A stretch of 64,000 nt of DNA from Vagococcus carniphilus (GCF_014397115.1 NZ_CP060720.1:78001-142000); one strand, 5' to 3'; positions 37,619 to 46,939 are shown, counted from the first letter of the stretch. Translations and numbers: made by a program. The notes: a model not told the origin generated them from the letters alone.

Positions 37619-38014
37619 TTACATTTGATCACTTTCAAATGAATACGGCAAAAGACCAGAAACTGTTGTTTCTTTTACATCGCCTTTTGTGTTAACTAAT
37701 GTCACCGGCATGTTCGGGTCACAAAACTCAACCATTACCTGACGACATGCGCCACATGGAGAAATTGGATCTTCTGTCTCTCCTGCAACGACTAAATGAC
37801 TAAATGATACGTTACCTTCAGAGACTGCTTTAAAAAAAGCTGTTCTCTCAGCACAGTTTGTTAAACCAAACGATGCATTTTCAATGTTACATCCTTGAAA
37901 AATTTCACCTGTTTCAGTAATTAAAGCTGCTCCTACTGGAAATTTTGAATAAGGCACATAAGCTTTATCCATTGCTTTAATTGCTGTATCAATCCATTCT
38001 TGTTTTGCTGACAT
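37619..38014 (-). CDS. cdd: Cytidine deaminase
   Basis: 131 residues. The zinc site is complete: NCAERTAFFKA (Cys and catalytic Glu) and PCGACRQVMVEF (two Cys). Deaminates cytidine and deoxycytidine to uridines that Pdp can split. GAAGGGAAG precedes the ATG. First gene of the bmp transporter run, after a 480-base leader. Confidence 0.96.
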   Translation of the reverse strand: MSAKQEWIDTAIKAMDKAYVPYSKFPVGAALITETGEIFQGCNIENASFGLTNCAERTAFFKAVSEGNVSFSHLVVAGETEDPISPCGACRQVMVEFCDPNMPVTLVNTKGDVKETTVSGLLPYSFESDQM

Positions 38015-38045
38015 AAAGATGCTTCCCTTCTTTTCATTTGGTTTT

Positions 38046-38081
38046 CTAAACCGCTTACTATCAATTGGTAAAACAGTTTAA
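38046..38081. promoter_or_regulatory. Degenerate LacI-type operator copies before cdd
   Basis: GTAAAACAGTTTAA at 38068-38081 matches 12 of 14 bases of the palindrome GTAAAACGGTTTAC that occurs twice before pdp. A second, weaker match (CTAAACCGCTTACT) lies at 38046-38059. This suggests the same regulator covers both units. Confidence 0.5.
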
Positions 38082-38409
38082 CTATACCGCTTCTCCACTA
38101 ATGGAAGCTTGCTCACAAAACATTGAGATTGAACAAATGATAAAGTTAGAACTGGTTACTCTCTAGCTTCACAATTCATCCAAGATGATTTAGAAAACAA
38201 TTCTAACGAATTTTAGCCTCCTTTCACTTTTTAAAGCCCTCTCAATTTTACCATTTTTTAAAACAATATTCAGTAAAATTCAAGACAAAAATATTTTTAA
38301 TCTTTTTTCATGAAAGCCCTCTAATTATTAACATTAAAAAACTTGCATTATTAAAAGGTTTCTCTTTATCTTTAGACTAAAAACTGTGAAAAAGACTTTC
38401 ATCTAAATT

Positions 38410-38448
38410 GTTAATCTTGAAAACAAATTAAATATTTTCAAGATTAAC
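38410..38448. terminator. Terminator-like hairpin past pdp
   Basis: 14-bp perfect inverted repeat GTTAATCTTGAAAA/TTTTCAAGATTAAC. On the minus strand the T tail is poor, so efficiency is uncertain. Confidence 0.5.
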
Positions 38449-38497
38449 TATCATTTGTTTTTTTGATTTGTGAACGATTTGTAAGTTAAATCAATTA

Positions 38498-39799
38498 TTA
38501 TTCGGTAATAACTTTATGAATTAGAGTAGGTTCTACGCCTTCTTTTCCGATTTCGATGTTGTCATATAAAACTTGTTTAACATCTTCAACATCTTCACGA
38601 TTTGCATAGATTGTTACAAGAGATTCGCCTTCTTTTACAGCGTCTCCTACTTTTTTATTCAAGTATAAACCAACAGCATAATCGATTGGCTCTTCTTTTG
38701 TTCTACGACCTGCACCTAGTAACATAGCAGCAATACCAATTTGATCTGCTACCATCTTAGAAACAACACCCGTTTCTTTTGAAGGTACTTCAAAGACATA
38801 TTTAGCTTGTGGTAATTTTTCAGGGTGATCAACAACTGAATCGTCTCCACCTTGGTTTCTAATCATTTCTTTGAATTTGTCTGTCGCTTTACCGTTTTTA
38901 ACATTTTCTTCAAGCATTGCTCTTGCTTCTTCTAATGTGTCAGCTTTCTTAGCTAAAACAACCATTTGACTACCTAATGTATAAACCATTTCCATTAAGT
39001 CTTCAGGTCCGTCACCTTTAAGAGCGTCAATTGCTTCTTTAATTTCGTTAGCATTTCCAATGGCATTTCCTAAAGGTTGAGACATATCAGAAATGATAGC
39101 CATCGTTTGACGATTTGCTAATTTACCAATACGAACCATTGTATGAGCTAAACGTTCAGCATCTTCAATATTCTTCATAAATGCACCGTCACCAGTTGTA
39201 ACGTCTAATACGATAGCGTCTGCACCTGAAGCAATTTTTTTACTCATAATAGAACTTGCGATTAATGGGATTGAATCGACTGTTGCTGTTACATCTCGCA
39301 ATGCATATATTTTTTTATCTGCAGGAGCTAAATCTCCTGATTGACCTGTCACTGCCACATAGCTTTCATTAACTAAGCGAATAAAATCATCATTTGGTAT
39401 TTCAACTTGGAATCCTGGGATTGCTTCTAATTTATCAATTGTTCCACCTGTATGGCCTAATCCACGACCACTCATTTTAGCAACTGCCGCACCAACTGAT
39501 GCAACTAATGGAGCTAAAACTAAAGTTGTTGTATCACCCACACCACCGGTTGAATGCTTATCAACTTTAACACCTTTAATGTCTGATAAATCAATCACAT
39601 CTCCTGATTGACTCATTTCCATTGTTAGGCAAGTGATTTCTTCATCTGTCATGTCTTCAAAATAAACTGACATTAAGAAGGCACTCATTTGGTAGTCAGT
39701 AATCTCACCTGACGTATACCCAGCAATAATGTGTTTGATTTCTGCCTCAGATAGTGTGCCACCATCTCTTTTTTTCTTGATTAAATCTACCATTCTCAT
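38498..39799 (-). CDS. pdp: Pyrimidine-nucleoside phosphorylase
   Basis: 433 residues, splitting uridine, deoxyuridine and thymidine. Thymidine-phosphorylase signature: [20 protein letters not shown], preceded by [20 protein letters not shown] and the helical N-terminal domain. I chose the ATG at 39799 ([10 protein letters not shown]), which aligns with the Bacillus Pdp start and has GAGG before it. Preceded by two perfect LacI-type operators and a cre-like site. Confidence 0.96.
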   Translation of the reverse strand: MRMVDLIKKKRDGGTLSEAEIKHIIAGYTSGEITDYQMSAFLMSVYFEDMTDEEITCLTMEMSQSGDVIDLSDIKGVKVDKHSTGGVGDTTTLVLAPLVASVGAAVAKMSGRGLGHTGGTIDKLEAIPGFQVEIPNDDFIRLVNESYVAVTGQSGDLAPADKKIYALRDVTATVDSIPLIASSIMSKKIASGADAIVLDVTTGDGAFMKNIEDAERLAHTMVRIGKLANRQTMAIISDMSQPLGNAIGNANEIKEAIDALKGDGPEDLMEMVYTLGSQMVVLAKKADTLEEARAMLEENVKNGKATDKFKEMIRNQGGDDSVVDHPEKLPQAKYVFEVPSKETGVVSKMVADQIGIAAMLLGAGRRTKEEPIDYAVGLYLNKKVGDAVKEGESLVTIYANREDVEDVKQVLYDNIEIGKEGVEPTLIHKVITE

Positions 39800-39824
39800 G
39801 AATACAAACCTCAATTCTTTTTTA

Positions 39825-39838
39825 GTAAACCGTTTTAC
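39825..39838. promoter_or_regulatory. LacI-type operator, copy 1
   Basis: 14-base near-palindrome GTAAACCGTTTTAC, 26 bases before the pdp start. Central CG and symmetric AAAC/GTTT arms are typical of LacI-family sites. Identical to copy 2. Confidence 0.75.
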
Positions 39839-39858
39839 AAGTTTTTAAAATAAAAAAA

Positions 39859-39872
39859 GTAAACCGTTTTAC
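39859..39872. promoter_or_regulatory. LacI-type operator, copy 2
   Basis: Second exact copy of GTAAACCGTTTTAC, 34 bases from the first measured centre to centre, about three helical turns, which would suit cooperative binding on one DNA face. Confidence 0.75.
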
Positions 39873-39891
39873 CTTTTCGTAGTTATGAAAC

Positions 39892-39905
39892 TAATAGCGC
39901 TTACA
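39892..39905. promoter_or_regulatory. cre-like CcpA site
   Basis: Minus-strand TGTAAGCGCTATTA fits the catabolite-responsive element consensus TGWNANCGNTNWCA with one mismatch. It lies between the lacI-type gene and pdp and would link nucleoside use to sugar supply. Confidence 0.5.
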
Positions 39906-39922
39906 AATAGAATTTATCATGT

Positions 39923-40927
39923 TTATTTCTTTTTGTCAACAGTTGTTGTGCTTCCTCTTACAATAAATTCTGTTTCAAAGGTTCTATTTGGAATTTTTTG
40001 TTCTGGTGAATTAATCGATTGAAACAAGTAAGTTGCTGCTGTATAGCCAATTTCAAAGGCTGGTTGTGCAACGGTTGTTAAAGGTGGATTCAAATAAGAA
40101 GAAATTTCTAAATCATCAAATCCGATGACAGATAAATCTTCTGGAATTTTTAATCCTAATTCATAAGCAGCTCGGTAAGTCCCGATTGCCATTTGATCAT
40201 TCCCACAACAAAGAGCAGTGATATCAGTTCTTTCTAATAAACGTTTGGCAGCCTCATAGCCACCTTCAATCGTTACAGGACCATCTTCAATGTATTCACC
40301 ATGATAAATTAATTTGTTGTCTTTTAAACATTGAACATAAGCACGATATCTATCAGTCATTTCATAATAGCCTGATTCATTTGTTAACATGCCAATTTTT
40401 TTATGCCCTGCATCAATTAAATACTGAACAGACTCATAACTTCCTTCATACTCTTTCACTAGCAAGTTACCTTCTACTCTTGTGTTAATCCCTCTATCAA
40501 TTAAGATATATGGGCTTGATTTCAAGCTAGTTTCTAACTCCATCGCATTTGGACTCGCTAAAATAACGCCTGCCACAGAACGATTTAAGAGTTGTTTAAT
40601 ATAATTTTTTTCCATCTCATTTGAATGGTTAGAATTACATAATAAAATCATGTAATCTTTTTTAGTTAAATACGCTTCTACTCCCTCAATTACCTTAGAG
40701 AAAAATAAATCTGTTACGTCAGGCACAATCATTCCTACTGTTTTAGACTCTCTATTAATCATATTCTTAGCAAAGTAGTCTGGATTGTAATCGTTCTCTT
40801 CAACCGCTTTCATTACTCTGCGTTTTGTTTCCTCGCTAAAACGCTGGCCTTTATTATTCAATATTTGAGAAACCGTGGTCGTTGAAACACCTGAGATTTC
40901 TGCAATGTCTTTAATGGTTATCTTCAC
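39923..40927 (-). CDS. LacI-family regulator of nucleoside catabolism
   Basis: 334 residues. N-terminal LacI helix-turn-helix and hinge (TIKDIAEISGVSTTTVSQIL, NNKGQRFSEETKRRV), then a periplasmic-binding-like effector domain (VGMIVPDVTDLFFSKVIEGV; SVIGFDDLEISSYLNPPLTT). Closest in style to ribose/nucleoside-type repressors. The GTG at 40927 has GGGAAG at 8 bases; the TTG two codons earlier is too near. Its two candidate operators lie directly downstream, before pdp. Effector unknown. Confidence 0.88.
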   Translation of the reverse strand: MKITIKDIAEISGVSTTTVSQILNNKGQRFSEETKRRVMKAVEENDYNPDYFAKNMINRESKTVGMIVPDVTDLFFSKVIEGVEAYLTKKDYMILLCNSNHSNEMEKNYIKQLLNRSVAGVILASPNAMELETSLKSSPYILIDRGINTRVEGNLLVKEYEGSYESVQYLIDAGHKKIGMLTNESGYYEMTDRYRAYVQCLKDNKLIYHGEYIEDGPVTIEGGYEAAKRLLERTDITALCCGNDQMAIGTYRAAYELGLKIPEDLSVIGFDDLEISSYLNPPLTTVAQPAFEIGYTAATYLFQSINSPEQKIPNRTFETEFIVRGSTTTVDKKK

Positions 40928-41136
40928 GATCAATTCTTCCCTTCTATTTCCAAGGTCATCATATCAAAGTTTAAACATAAAAGGTAGCGTTTTTTTATTA
41001 AAATAAAAGTAGCTAATTCACACATTCCCCTTATAATAAAACTTAGATTTGATTTTTTATCTGTAATAAAACACAACAACTATCAAGAAAAATAAACTAT
41101 TTTTTTATAAAATTTAAACATAGAAAGGAGATCTTC

Positions 41137-42222
41137 ATGGATACAAAAATAATGCAATCAATGATTGATTGGGTGGAAGAACATTTGATAGAAGGCTTCT
41201 CTATTCAAGATTTAGGTATATTTATGGGATATTCCCCTTATTACTGTTCTTTTAAATTCCATCAAAACACCGGTATTACTTTAAAAAGATACCGATTACT
41301 TCGCTCCATGTATTTAGCTAGTCAGGAATTAAAAGATTATCCATCTTTACCTATTATTGATATCGCTCTTAAATATGGTTATTCTTCTCAGGAAGCTTTT
41401 ACAAGAACTTTTAAAAAACTTTATGGTATGACACCCTATGACTACCGTAAATCAAAATCTTTAACTCAACATTATCAAACAATCAAAATACTAAAAGAAA
41501 TGGGTGATTATATGATTGATGGCTCAAAAAAAATAGAGATTTCTCAAAAACAAGAAAAACTAAGAAATCAGTATACTGATTCGATTTTAAATATTTTAAA
41601 TGGTGAAGCAATGTATCGGGATTTTAAATCCAACCAATTAATGTTAGACAGCAGCTATGTTCCTTTTAACGAAGCGATGTGTATCAATGATAGTACCTAT
41701 CCAATTTTCTCAGAAGAGTTCTTAGCCATAAGAGCAAAAGGACACCAAGTTAGTCAAACTTCTTATATTGAAAAAGTGTGGCAGCCGTTTGAAAAACTTA
41801 AAATAAATGACTATCAATGTCTTATTCTATGGTTTGGAGACGACATGTTCTGTCAAATGAATTTACTAACTCTCTTAGCTTATTTAGAACAGATTGATTT
41901 TAAAGGAGATATCTACTATCATGCCGTTCATGAGAAAACTTACGATATCGACGAGTATAAAATGACTTTAGGCTCATTTACTTCTCTCTATCAGGATGTT
42001 ATTTTAAACAAACAATACAACCAAAATTCACCCTTACCTGTCTTACATCAAGGAATTCAGCTTTACTTAAATTGGCATCAACCAATTAACCCAATCAGAC
42101 AATTTATTCAGATGAATCTAACTCTAACAGAGGAGGATTTATTAGAAAAACTGATGCAACTATTTCCTGATTACGGTTTAGGTGATAGCCAATATGAACA
42201 ACTCATAAAAGAATATAAATAG
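41137..42222 (+). CDS. AraC-family regulator with N-terminal HTH
   Basis: 361 residues. The AraC DNA-binding domain lies at the N-terminus (DWVEEHLIEGFSIQDLGIFM; IIDIALKYGYSSQEAFTRTF; KKLYGMTPYDYRKS), the reverse of the common order. The C-terminal 200 residues (CLILWFGDDMFCQMNLLTLL, FPDYGLGDSQYEQLIKEY) resemble DUF1835/DUF3658-like parts found in such regulators of lactic acid bacteria. AAAGGAG precedes the ATG. Target unknown; divergent from the lacI-type gene. Confidence 0.8.
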   Translation: MDTKIMQSMIDWVEEHLIEGFSIQDLGIFMGYSPYYCSFKFHQNTGITLKRYRLLRSMYLASQELKDYPSLPIIDIALKYGYSSQEAFTRTFKKLYGMTPYDYRKSKSLTQHYQTIKILKEMGDYMIDGSKKIEISQKQEKLRNQYTDSILNILNGEAMYRDFKSNQLMLDSSYVPFNEAMCINDSTYPIFSEEFLAIRAKGHQVSQTSYIEKVWQPFEKLKINDYQCLILWFGDDMFCQMNLLTLLAYLEQIDFKGDIYYHAVHEKTYDIDEYKMTLGSFTSLYQDVILNKQYNQNSPLPVLHQGIQLYLNWHQPINPIRQFIQMNLTLTEEDLLEKLMQLFPDYGLGDSQYEQLIKEYK

Positions 42223-42228
42223 AAAAGA

Positions 42229-42258
42229 CTGTGACAAAAAAAGTCACAGCCTTTGTTA
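42229..42258. terminator. Terminator-like hairpin between convergent genes
   Basis: Seven-bp stem CTGTGAC/GTCACAG (42229-42235, 42243-42249) plus flanking A/T pairs, between the araC-type gene and the zinc-ribbon gene. Confidence 0.7.
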
Positions 42259-42261
42259 TTT

Positions 42262-42474
42262 TTAGCCACCCATTAAAAAGTCTAATACATTCCAGCCATC
42301 TGATGTTTCTGAGCGATACAATTCTGTAAAGCCACATTTTGTACAGCTAACTGTAATAAATTTTTTATTTTGGACATCAAAAATTTTAGCGAAGTTTCCA
42401 CCTGTTGCTTGGAACTGATCTGATTGATAACTATCATTACCACACTTTTCACAACAATACTGTTTCTTTTCCAT
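42262..42474 (-). CDS. Small zinc-ribbon protein (70 aa)
   Basis: Two CxxC pairs, CEKCGND and SCTKCGFTELYR, flank a central strand pair (KIFDVQNKKFITV). This is the zinc-ribbon, nucleic-acid-binding-like family seen in Firmicutes and ending DFLMGG. The ATG at 42474 has GAGGGAG at 7-8 bases; five upstream codons are left out. Role unknown. Confidence 0.75.
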   Translation of the reverse strand: MEKKQYCCEKCGNDSYQSDQFQATGGNFAKIFDVQNKKFITVSCTKCGFTELYRSETSDGWNVLDFLMGG

Positions 42475-42557
42475 TTTTTTCTCCCTCATTTCTTATGAGA
42501 AAATAGTACCATGGAGTAACTTGAAACACTATCCGTCTGAAGTCTCGTTTTTATTTC

Positions 42558-43217
42558 TTACTTTTGGCCGTGAACACGTAGTTGACCATAAGTCCCAAAT
42601 TTTTCAATCACTTCTTCTAACTGTTCATCATTTAATAAAACTGGGGTACCAATAGATTTTGCTCGGTAATATAATTTTGCGATAAACTCAATATCCTTAG
42701 CTACTGAAAATGCTGAAGCTAGGTCTTCGCCAATAGCTAACGTTCCGTGATTACCTAACAAAATGCCTTTATCATCTTTCATCTCTTCAAAGGCTACTTC
42801 TGCTAATTTTGCAGTACCAAAAGTTTCATATCGACAACATCTTACCCTATTACCAATTGATCCAATAATATAATGTAGTGGTAAAATATCCTCTTGAAGA
42901 CAAGCAAAGACAGTCGCAAATTCAGAATGTGTATGAACAACTGAATTGACATGTTCTGTTTTTTGATAAAAAACTCGGTGCATATCATATTCACTTGACG
43001 GTTTTCTCTTTCCTTCAAGAACAACTCCTTCAAGTGTCATTAGTACAATATCTTCTTCTGTTGTTTCGTTATAAGGAATCCCACTTGGGGTAATTAGCAT
43101 GACATTATCTTCTCGAATAAAAATACTCAGATTACCACCTGTTCCTGTGGTTAATTTTTCATCTAACATTTTTTTACCATATGCCACTAATTGTTTTCTT
43201 TCCTCTAAATACTTCAT
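42558..43217 (-). CDS. Class II aldolase, FucA/MtnB/Ald2-like (candidate 5-deoxyribulose/methylthioribulose-1-phosphate aldolase)
   Basis: 219 residues. Zinc ligands of the FucA fold are intact: HTHSEFATVF (two His) and GNHGTLAIG (third His). The phosphate-binding GTGGNLSIF and TPSGIPYNE are present, and SSEYDMHR supplies the catalytic-type Glu. Alone it would be called L-fuculose-phosphate aldolase. Its position beside mtnA- and mtnK-type genes points to cleavage of 5-(methylthio)ribulose-1-phosphate or 5-deoxyribulose-1-phosphate into dihydroxyacetone phosphate and an aldehyde. Specificity is inference. Confidence 0.83.
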   Translation of the reverse strand: MKYLEERKQLVAYGKKMLDEKLTTGTGGNLSIFIREDNVMLITPSGIPYNETTEEDIVLMTLEGVVLEGKRKPSSEYDMHRVFYQKTEHVNSVVHTHSEFATVFACLQEDILPLHYIIGSIGNRVRCCRYETFGTAKLAEVAFEEMKDDKGILLGNHGTLAIGEDLASAFSVAKDIEFIAKLYYRAKSIGTPVLLNDEQLEEVIEKFGTYGQLRVHGQK

Positions 43218-43290
43218 GACAAACCATCCTTTTTATTATCATTTCCATAACAAACACTTCTTAGTGAATATAGTTTTTATGTTATTTATT

Positions 43291-44343
43291 TTAATAAAAA
43301 CGTGTTTGCTCTAATTCAAAATACTCTTCTAAATCATAAGGTGAGTAAATACCTTTATCTGTTACAATCCCACTAATTCTTGAAGGGGCTGTAATATCAA
43401 ATGATGGATAAATTCCTTCTACACTTGGTAGTGTGTTAGGAATACCGCGATATTCTAATACTTGTTTTGGATCACGCTCTTCAATCACAATATCTTCTCG
43501 CCCCATCTTATCACTATCTGGAATACCTGTTACAAAATAAGGTACTTCATAATGTTGCGCGACAATTGCAATTTGATTAGTCCCAATTTTATTAGCAATA
43601 TGTCCATCTCTTGCAATTGAGTCTGCAGCTGAAGTAAAGACATCAATTCCTTTTGTTTCCATAACATAAGCTACCATATTATCAGTAATAACCGTTGTTT
43701 TAAAGCCTAAATCTGCTGCACAACTTGATGTTAAACGAGCACCTTGTAAATAAGGTCTCGTTTCCGCACAATAAACTTCTAATTCATAATTTTCTTCTTT
43801 AGCGGCTCTTAAAAGAGTACCCACAATCGTTTCACCAAAACATTGTGTTAATATTTTCCCCTTTTTAGGAATTTTTTTCAGTAACGTTCTGCCTACTTTA
43901 TCCATAATCGTATAACGGCGATTCAAAGAATCAATTGTCGTTTCAACAATTTTTTCTATCGCTGATTCTCCATTTTCAATAGCTACTTTTCCGACTTCAT
44001 AACAATTATTCGTAATTTGAGTCATTCGATTAGCTGTTGTTGGACGAGCATAACCTATTGTATGAGCTGCTTTTTTTAGAAAGTCAATTTGAGCAGCCGA
44101 ATCTAAGTCTTTTGCTTCAAAAGCCGCTAATGCCATTCCCATGCCAGCTGCTGTATATGGTCCTGCACTTTGAGTGACCATATCTGTAATAGCTTGAGCT
44201 ACCTCTTGATGAGTAGTACATTCCACAAATTCAATTGATGTTGGATAAATTCGTCTATCTAAAATTCTTACTTTTCCTTCTTCATACCATGCAACATTTT
44301 CATATTGTAAAAGAAAAGGCATATTATAATCGGCTCTTTGCAT
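43291..44343 (-). CDS. mtnA: MtnA-family sugar-phosphate isomerase (methylthioribose-1-P / 5-deoxyribose-1-P)
   Basis: 350 residues of the eIF2B/MtnA fold. AETRPYLQGARLT, VITDNMVAY (catalytic-type Asp) and GHIANKIGTNQIAIVAQHY are as in MtnA. The catalytic-Cys loop reads LTQCFGETIVG where standard MtnA has a THCNxG pattern, so the Cys is kept but its surroundings differ. Isomerises the aldose-1-phosphate made by the kinase into the ketose-1-phosphate used by the aldolase. Middle gene of the salvage run. Confidence 0.87.
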   Translation of the reverse strand: MQRADYNMPFLLQYENVAWYEEGKVRILDRRIYPTSIEFVECTTHQEVAQAITDMVTQSAGPYTAAGMGMALAAFEAKDLDSAAQIDFLKKAAHTIGYARPTTANRMTQITNNCYEVGKVAIENGESAIEKIVETTIDSLNRRYTIMDKVGRTLLKKIPKKGKILTQCFGETIVGTLLRAAKEENYELEVYCAETRPYLQGARLTSSCAADLGFKTTVITDNMVAYVMETKGIDVFTSAADSIARDGHIANKIGTNQIAIVAQHYEVPYFVTGIPDSDKMGREDIVIEERDPKQVLEYRGIPNTLPSVEGIYPSFDITAPSRISGIVTDKGIYSPYDLEEYFELEQTRFY

Positions 44344-44364
44344 TATTTTTCTTCCCCTTCATTA

Positions 44365-45567
44365 TTATGCTTTTGCTAATTTAAAAGCACGAACTAACTC
44401 TTCTCCTGAACGAAACTCATTTCGATGAAGAATTAAATCAATTCCTAATTTTAGTAAACATCTTTCCATCGCTACACGTTCTTGACCTAATGGCGCGTTT
44501 GATACTTCTTTAACTTTAGAATCCCCAATAACGCGTCGAATAATTTCTGTCCCCGCATATCCCAATGTATCTGCCATAATGTCTTTGATAAATTTAGTTT
44601 TAAAAGCGTCTGTCTGATAGATAGATAATGTCACTTTTTCTTCATAAGCTTTTACCATTTTTTCGTTAACTTGATTATAAATAGCTTCAATTGTTGCCAT
44701 CAACCACTCACTAAATGTTGCATCTTGATCGAAAAACTCATTTTTAGCTAATGGGAAAAACAGATTACCAATAACATTCCCAATATCGTAGCCCATTGGC
44801 CCATAAAAGGCGAACTCTGGATCAATCACTTTCATACCATCTTGATTAACAAAAATAGAACCAGAATGTAAGTCCCCATGAACAAGTGCTTGGGCATTAT
44901 TCATGTAATTATTTCTTAGAGTTGCAACTTCTGCTAATAAAGCTTCATTATGATAGATAAATGTTTCGACAAACGATTGATTTTCTTCAATAATAATATT
45001 TTGTTTTTTATAGTCATTATAAGGTTCCGTAAAAACTAAATCTTCACTAATATCACACATATCAATATTAACAAAGTTTTTCACTTGTGTTTTTTTATCT
45101 TTTCTATCCCAAACTAGATCTGTTGTTGATAAAAGTGTTTCGACTAAAAATGTACTAATTTCATCCGCTAATTTAGGAAATGTTCTTTTCTCTTCTAATT
45201 CATAACGAAGATTTTTATAAATTGAAATATCTTCCATTGTTAAAGCTGCCATTTTTTCATCGTAATGATAAATTTCTGGAATAAATTCTGGTACTAAATC
45301 GTATTGAATTTTTAAAATATCTGCTTCAATTTTATTTCTATTAATATCTAACGGTCTACCTGAAGATCTTAAAAGGACGTCTGCTTGTTTAACAACAACA
45401 CTTTTTTTAGTGGCAATTTCTTCAACAATAAAAACATAGTTAATATTGCCATCTCCTACTTCTTTAATTTCTAATTCAGCATCTGCTGAAAATAAATTCA
45501 ATTTTTGAGTAACATACTCTTTAACTTCTTCGTGAGACATTAAAAAATGCGTATTAAATTTTTCCAT
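44365..45567 (-). CDS. mtnK: Methylthioribose kinase-family protein
   Basis: 400 residues, protein-kinase-like fold. Catalytic HGDLHSGSIFVNQDG and metal-binding IDPEFAFYGPMGYDIGNVIG are typical of MtnK, as is VVKQADVLLRSSGRPLDINR in the N-lobe. It phosphorylates 5-methylthioribose (and probably 5-deoxyribose) at C1. AGGAG lies before the ATG; the transporter stop is one base upstream, so the two genes are translationally close. Confidence 0.93.
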   Translation of the reverse strand: MEKFNTHFLMSHEEVKEYVTQKLNLFSADAELEIKEVGDGNINYVFIVEEIATKKSVVVKQADVLLRSSGRPLDINRNKIEADILKIQYDLVPEFIPEIYHYDEKMAALTMEDISIYKNLRYELEEKRTFPKLADEISTFLVETLLSTTDLVWDRKDKKTQVKNFVNIDMCDISEDLVFTEPYNDYKKQNIIIEENQSFVETFIYHNEALLAEVATLRNNYMNNAQALVHGDLHSGSIFVNQDGMKVIDPEFAFYGPMGYDIGNVIGNLFFPLAKNEFFDQDATFSEWLMATIEAIYNQVNEKMVKAYEEKVTLSIYQTDAFKTKFIKDIMADTLGYAGTEIIRRVIGDSKVKEVSNAPLGQERVAMERCLLKLGIDLILHRNEFRSGEELVRAFKLAKA

Positions 45568-45568
45568 G

Positions 45569-46939
45569 TTAAGCTTCTCCTTCTGCTACAACAGCTTGAC
45601 TTGCAATACTTTTTTTATGGTCTGATAATTTCCCTTTCGGAAAACCAATCGCAATTGAAATTAAACTGATAACAATCATTAAAATAGAATACCAATTATA
45701 CGGCATTACACTAACAGGTGATACACCTGCCATTCCACCAATAACTAGAAGTTGACCTGCATAAGGTAGTAATCCATTGAAGGCTGAAGAGAAAATATCT
45801 AGTAAACTAGCTGTTCTAGCTGGTGAAATATCAAATTCTTCTGAAATATCTTTAGCTAAAGGACCTGCAGCAATAATTGAAATCGTATTATTTGTTGTTG
45901 CAATATCCATCAAACTAACAAGCGCTGCAATTGATAACTCTCCACCACGAGCACTCTTTGTATTCTTAGTTAATAATTCTAGTAACCAATCAATACCTCC
46001 TAAATAATTCATTAAAGCAACTAAACCACCTACTAAGATAGCGATAATCGCCATATCTTCCATGCCCTTCATACCGTCATGGGCAATTTTCATAAATTCA
46101 ATGATATTGAAATCTCCATGAATTAAACCAATTACCATACCAGACAAGACACCTGCTACCATTACAAGTAATACTTGAACACCAACTAATGAAAGAATAA
46201 TAACTAAAAGATAAGGAATGATATTAACTAGGTTATATTCATGTGTTGCTGTTGAAAGAGCAGTCGCGTCAATTGGTTGTAAGGCTAGTAAAATCAAATT
46301 AATAACAACTGCTGGTAAAACCATTAATATATTAGCTCTAAATTTGTCTTTCATTGAAACCCCTTGGCTTCTTGTTGCAGCAATCGTTGTATCTGAGATA
46401 AAAGATAAATTATCTCCAAACATTGCTCCCCCAACAACAATACCACAAACTAAAGCGACATTGCTGCCTGTTTTTTCAGCAATATCAATCGCAATAGGAG
46501 CAAGTGCTGCTACTGTTCCCATAGAAGTTCCCATCGCAAAACTTAAAATACAACCAATAATGAATAAACCAGGTAAAATTAAGTTTGACGGTAAAACACT
46601 TAGTCCCAAGTTAGTAATAGAATCTACGGCTTTCATTCCATTAGCTACTCCGTAAAAAGCGCCGGCTAAAATAAAAATAACCACCATCAACATTAAACCA
46701 GAATCGCCTCCACCTTTACAAAACATCATGACACGCTCTTCAAAAGTAGAAGGTTTATCTTTGTTATTCATTAATAAAGCAATTGCCGATGCAATTAAGA
46801 TACCTACCATTAATGGCATATTCTCAAAACTTCCTGAAATTAAACCTGTTGCCATGTACAAAATTAAAAAGATAATAAGTGGGACCATCCCCATAAAGTG
46901 CCCTTTTTTCTTCTTTTCCATTTTTTTACTTTTCCCCAT
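45569..46939 (-). CDS. NhaC-family transporter, candidate methylthioribose/deoxyribose importer
   Basis: 456 residues with about 11-12 membrane segments; NhaC-type stretches GTSMGTVAALAPIAIDIAEK and GGAMFGDNLSFISDTTIAAT. The family is named for Na+/H+ antiport, but members placed inside catabolic clusters often carry organic solutes. First gene of the salvage operon. The ATG at 46939 lacks a ribosome binding site; the ATG at 46921 (MEKKKKGHF) has GGGGA before it and may be the true start. Substrate is inference from context. Confidence 0.82.
   Translation of the reverse strand: MGKSKKMEKKKKGHFMGMVPLIIFLILYMATGLISGSFENMPLMVGILIASAIALLMNNKDKPSTFEERVMMFCKGGGDSGLMLMVVIFILAGAFYGVANGMKAVDSITNLGLSVLPSNLILPGLFIIGCILSFAMGTSMGTVAALAPIAIDIAEKTGSNVALVCGIVVGGAMFGDNLSFISDTTIAATRSQGVSMKDKFRANILMVLPAVVINLILLALQPIDATALSTATHEYNLVNIIPYLLVIILSLVGVQVLLVMVAGVLSGMVIGLIHGDFNIIEFMKIAHDGMKGMEDMAIIAILVGGLVALMNYLGGIDWLLELLTKNTKSARGGELSIAALVSLMDIATTNNTISIIAAGPLAKDISEEFDISPARTASLLDIFSSAFNGLLPYAGQLLVIGGMAGVSPVSVMPYNWYSILMIVISLISIAIGFPKGKLSDHKKSIASQAVVAEGEA

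Larger units (their letters stand above)
38015..38497. other. Long intergenic region between pdp and cdd
   Basis: About 480 bases without a credible gene. It holds the 3' hairpin of pdp (38410-38448) and, close to cdd, two degenerate copies of the operator found before pdp (around 38046-38081). An AAAGGAGG lies near 38218-38226 on the minus strand with no ATG behind it. The cdd promoter should lie here. Confidence 0.5.

Noticed and set aside
46218-46655. Plus-strand frame of 145 codons inside the NhaC-type gene
   Set aside because: Antisense shadow of a long membrane-protein gene whose family motifs are clear on the other strand.
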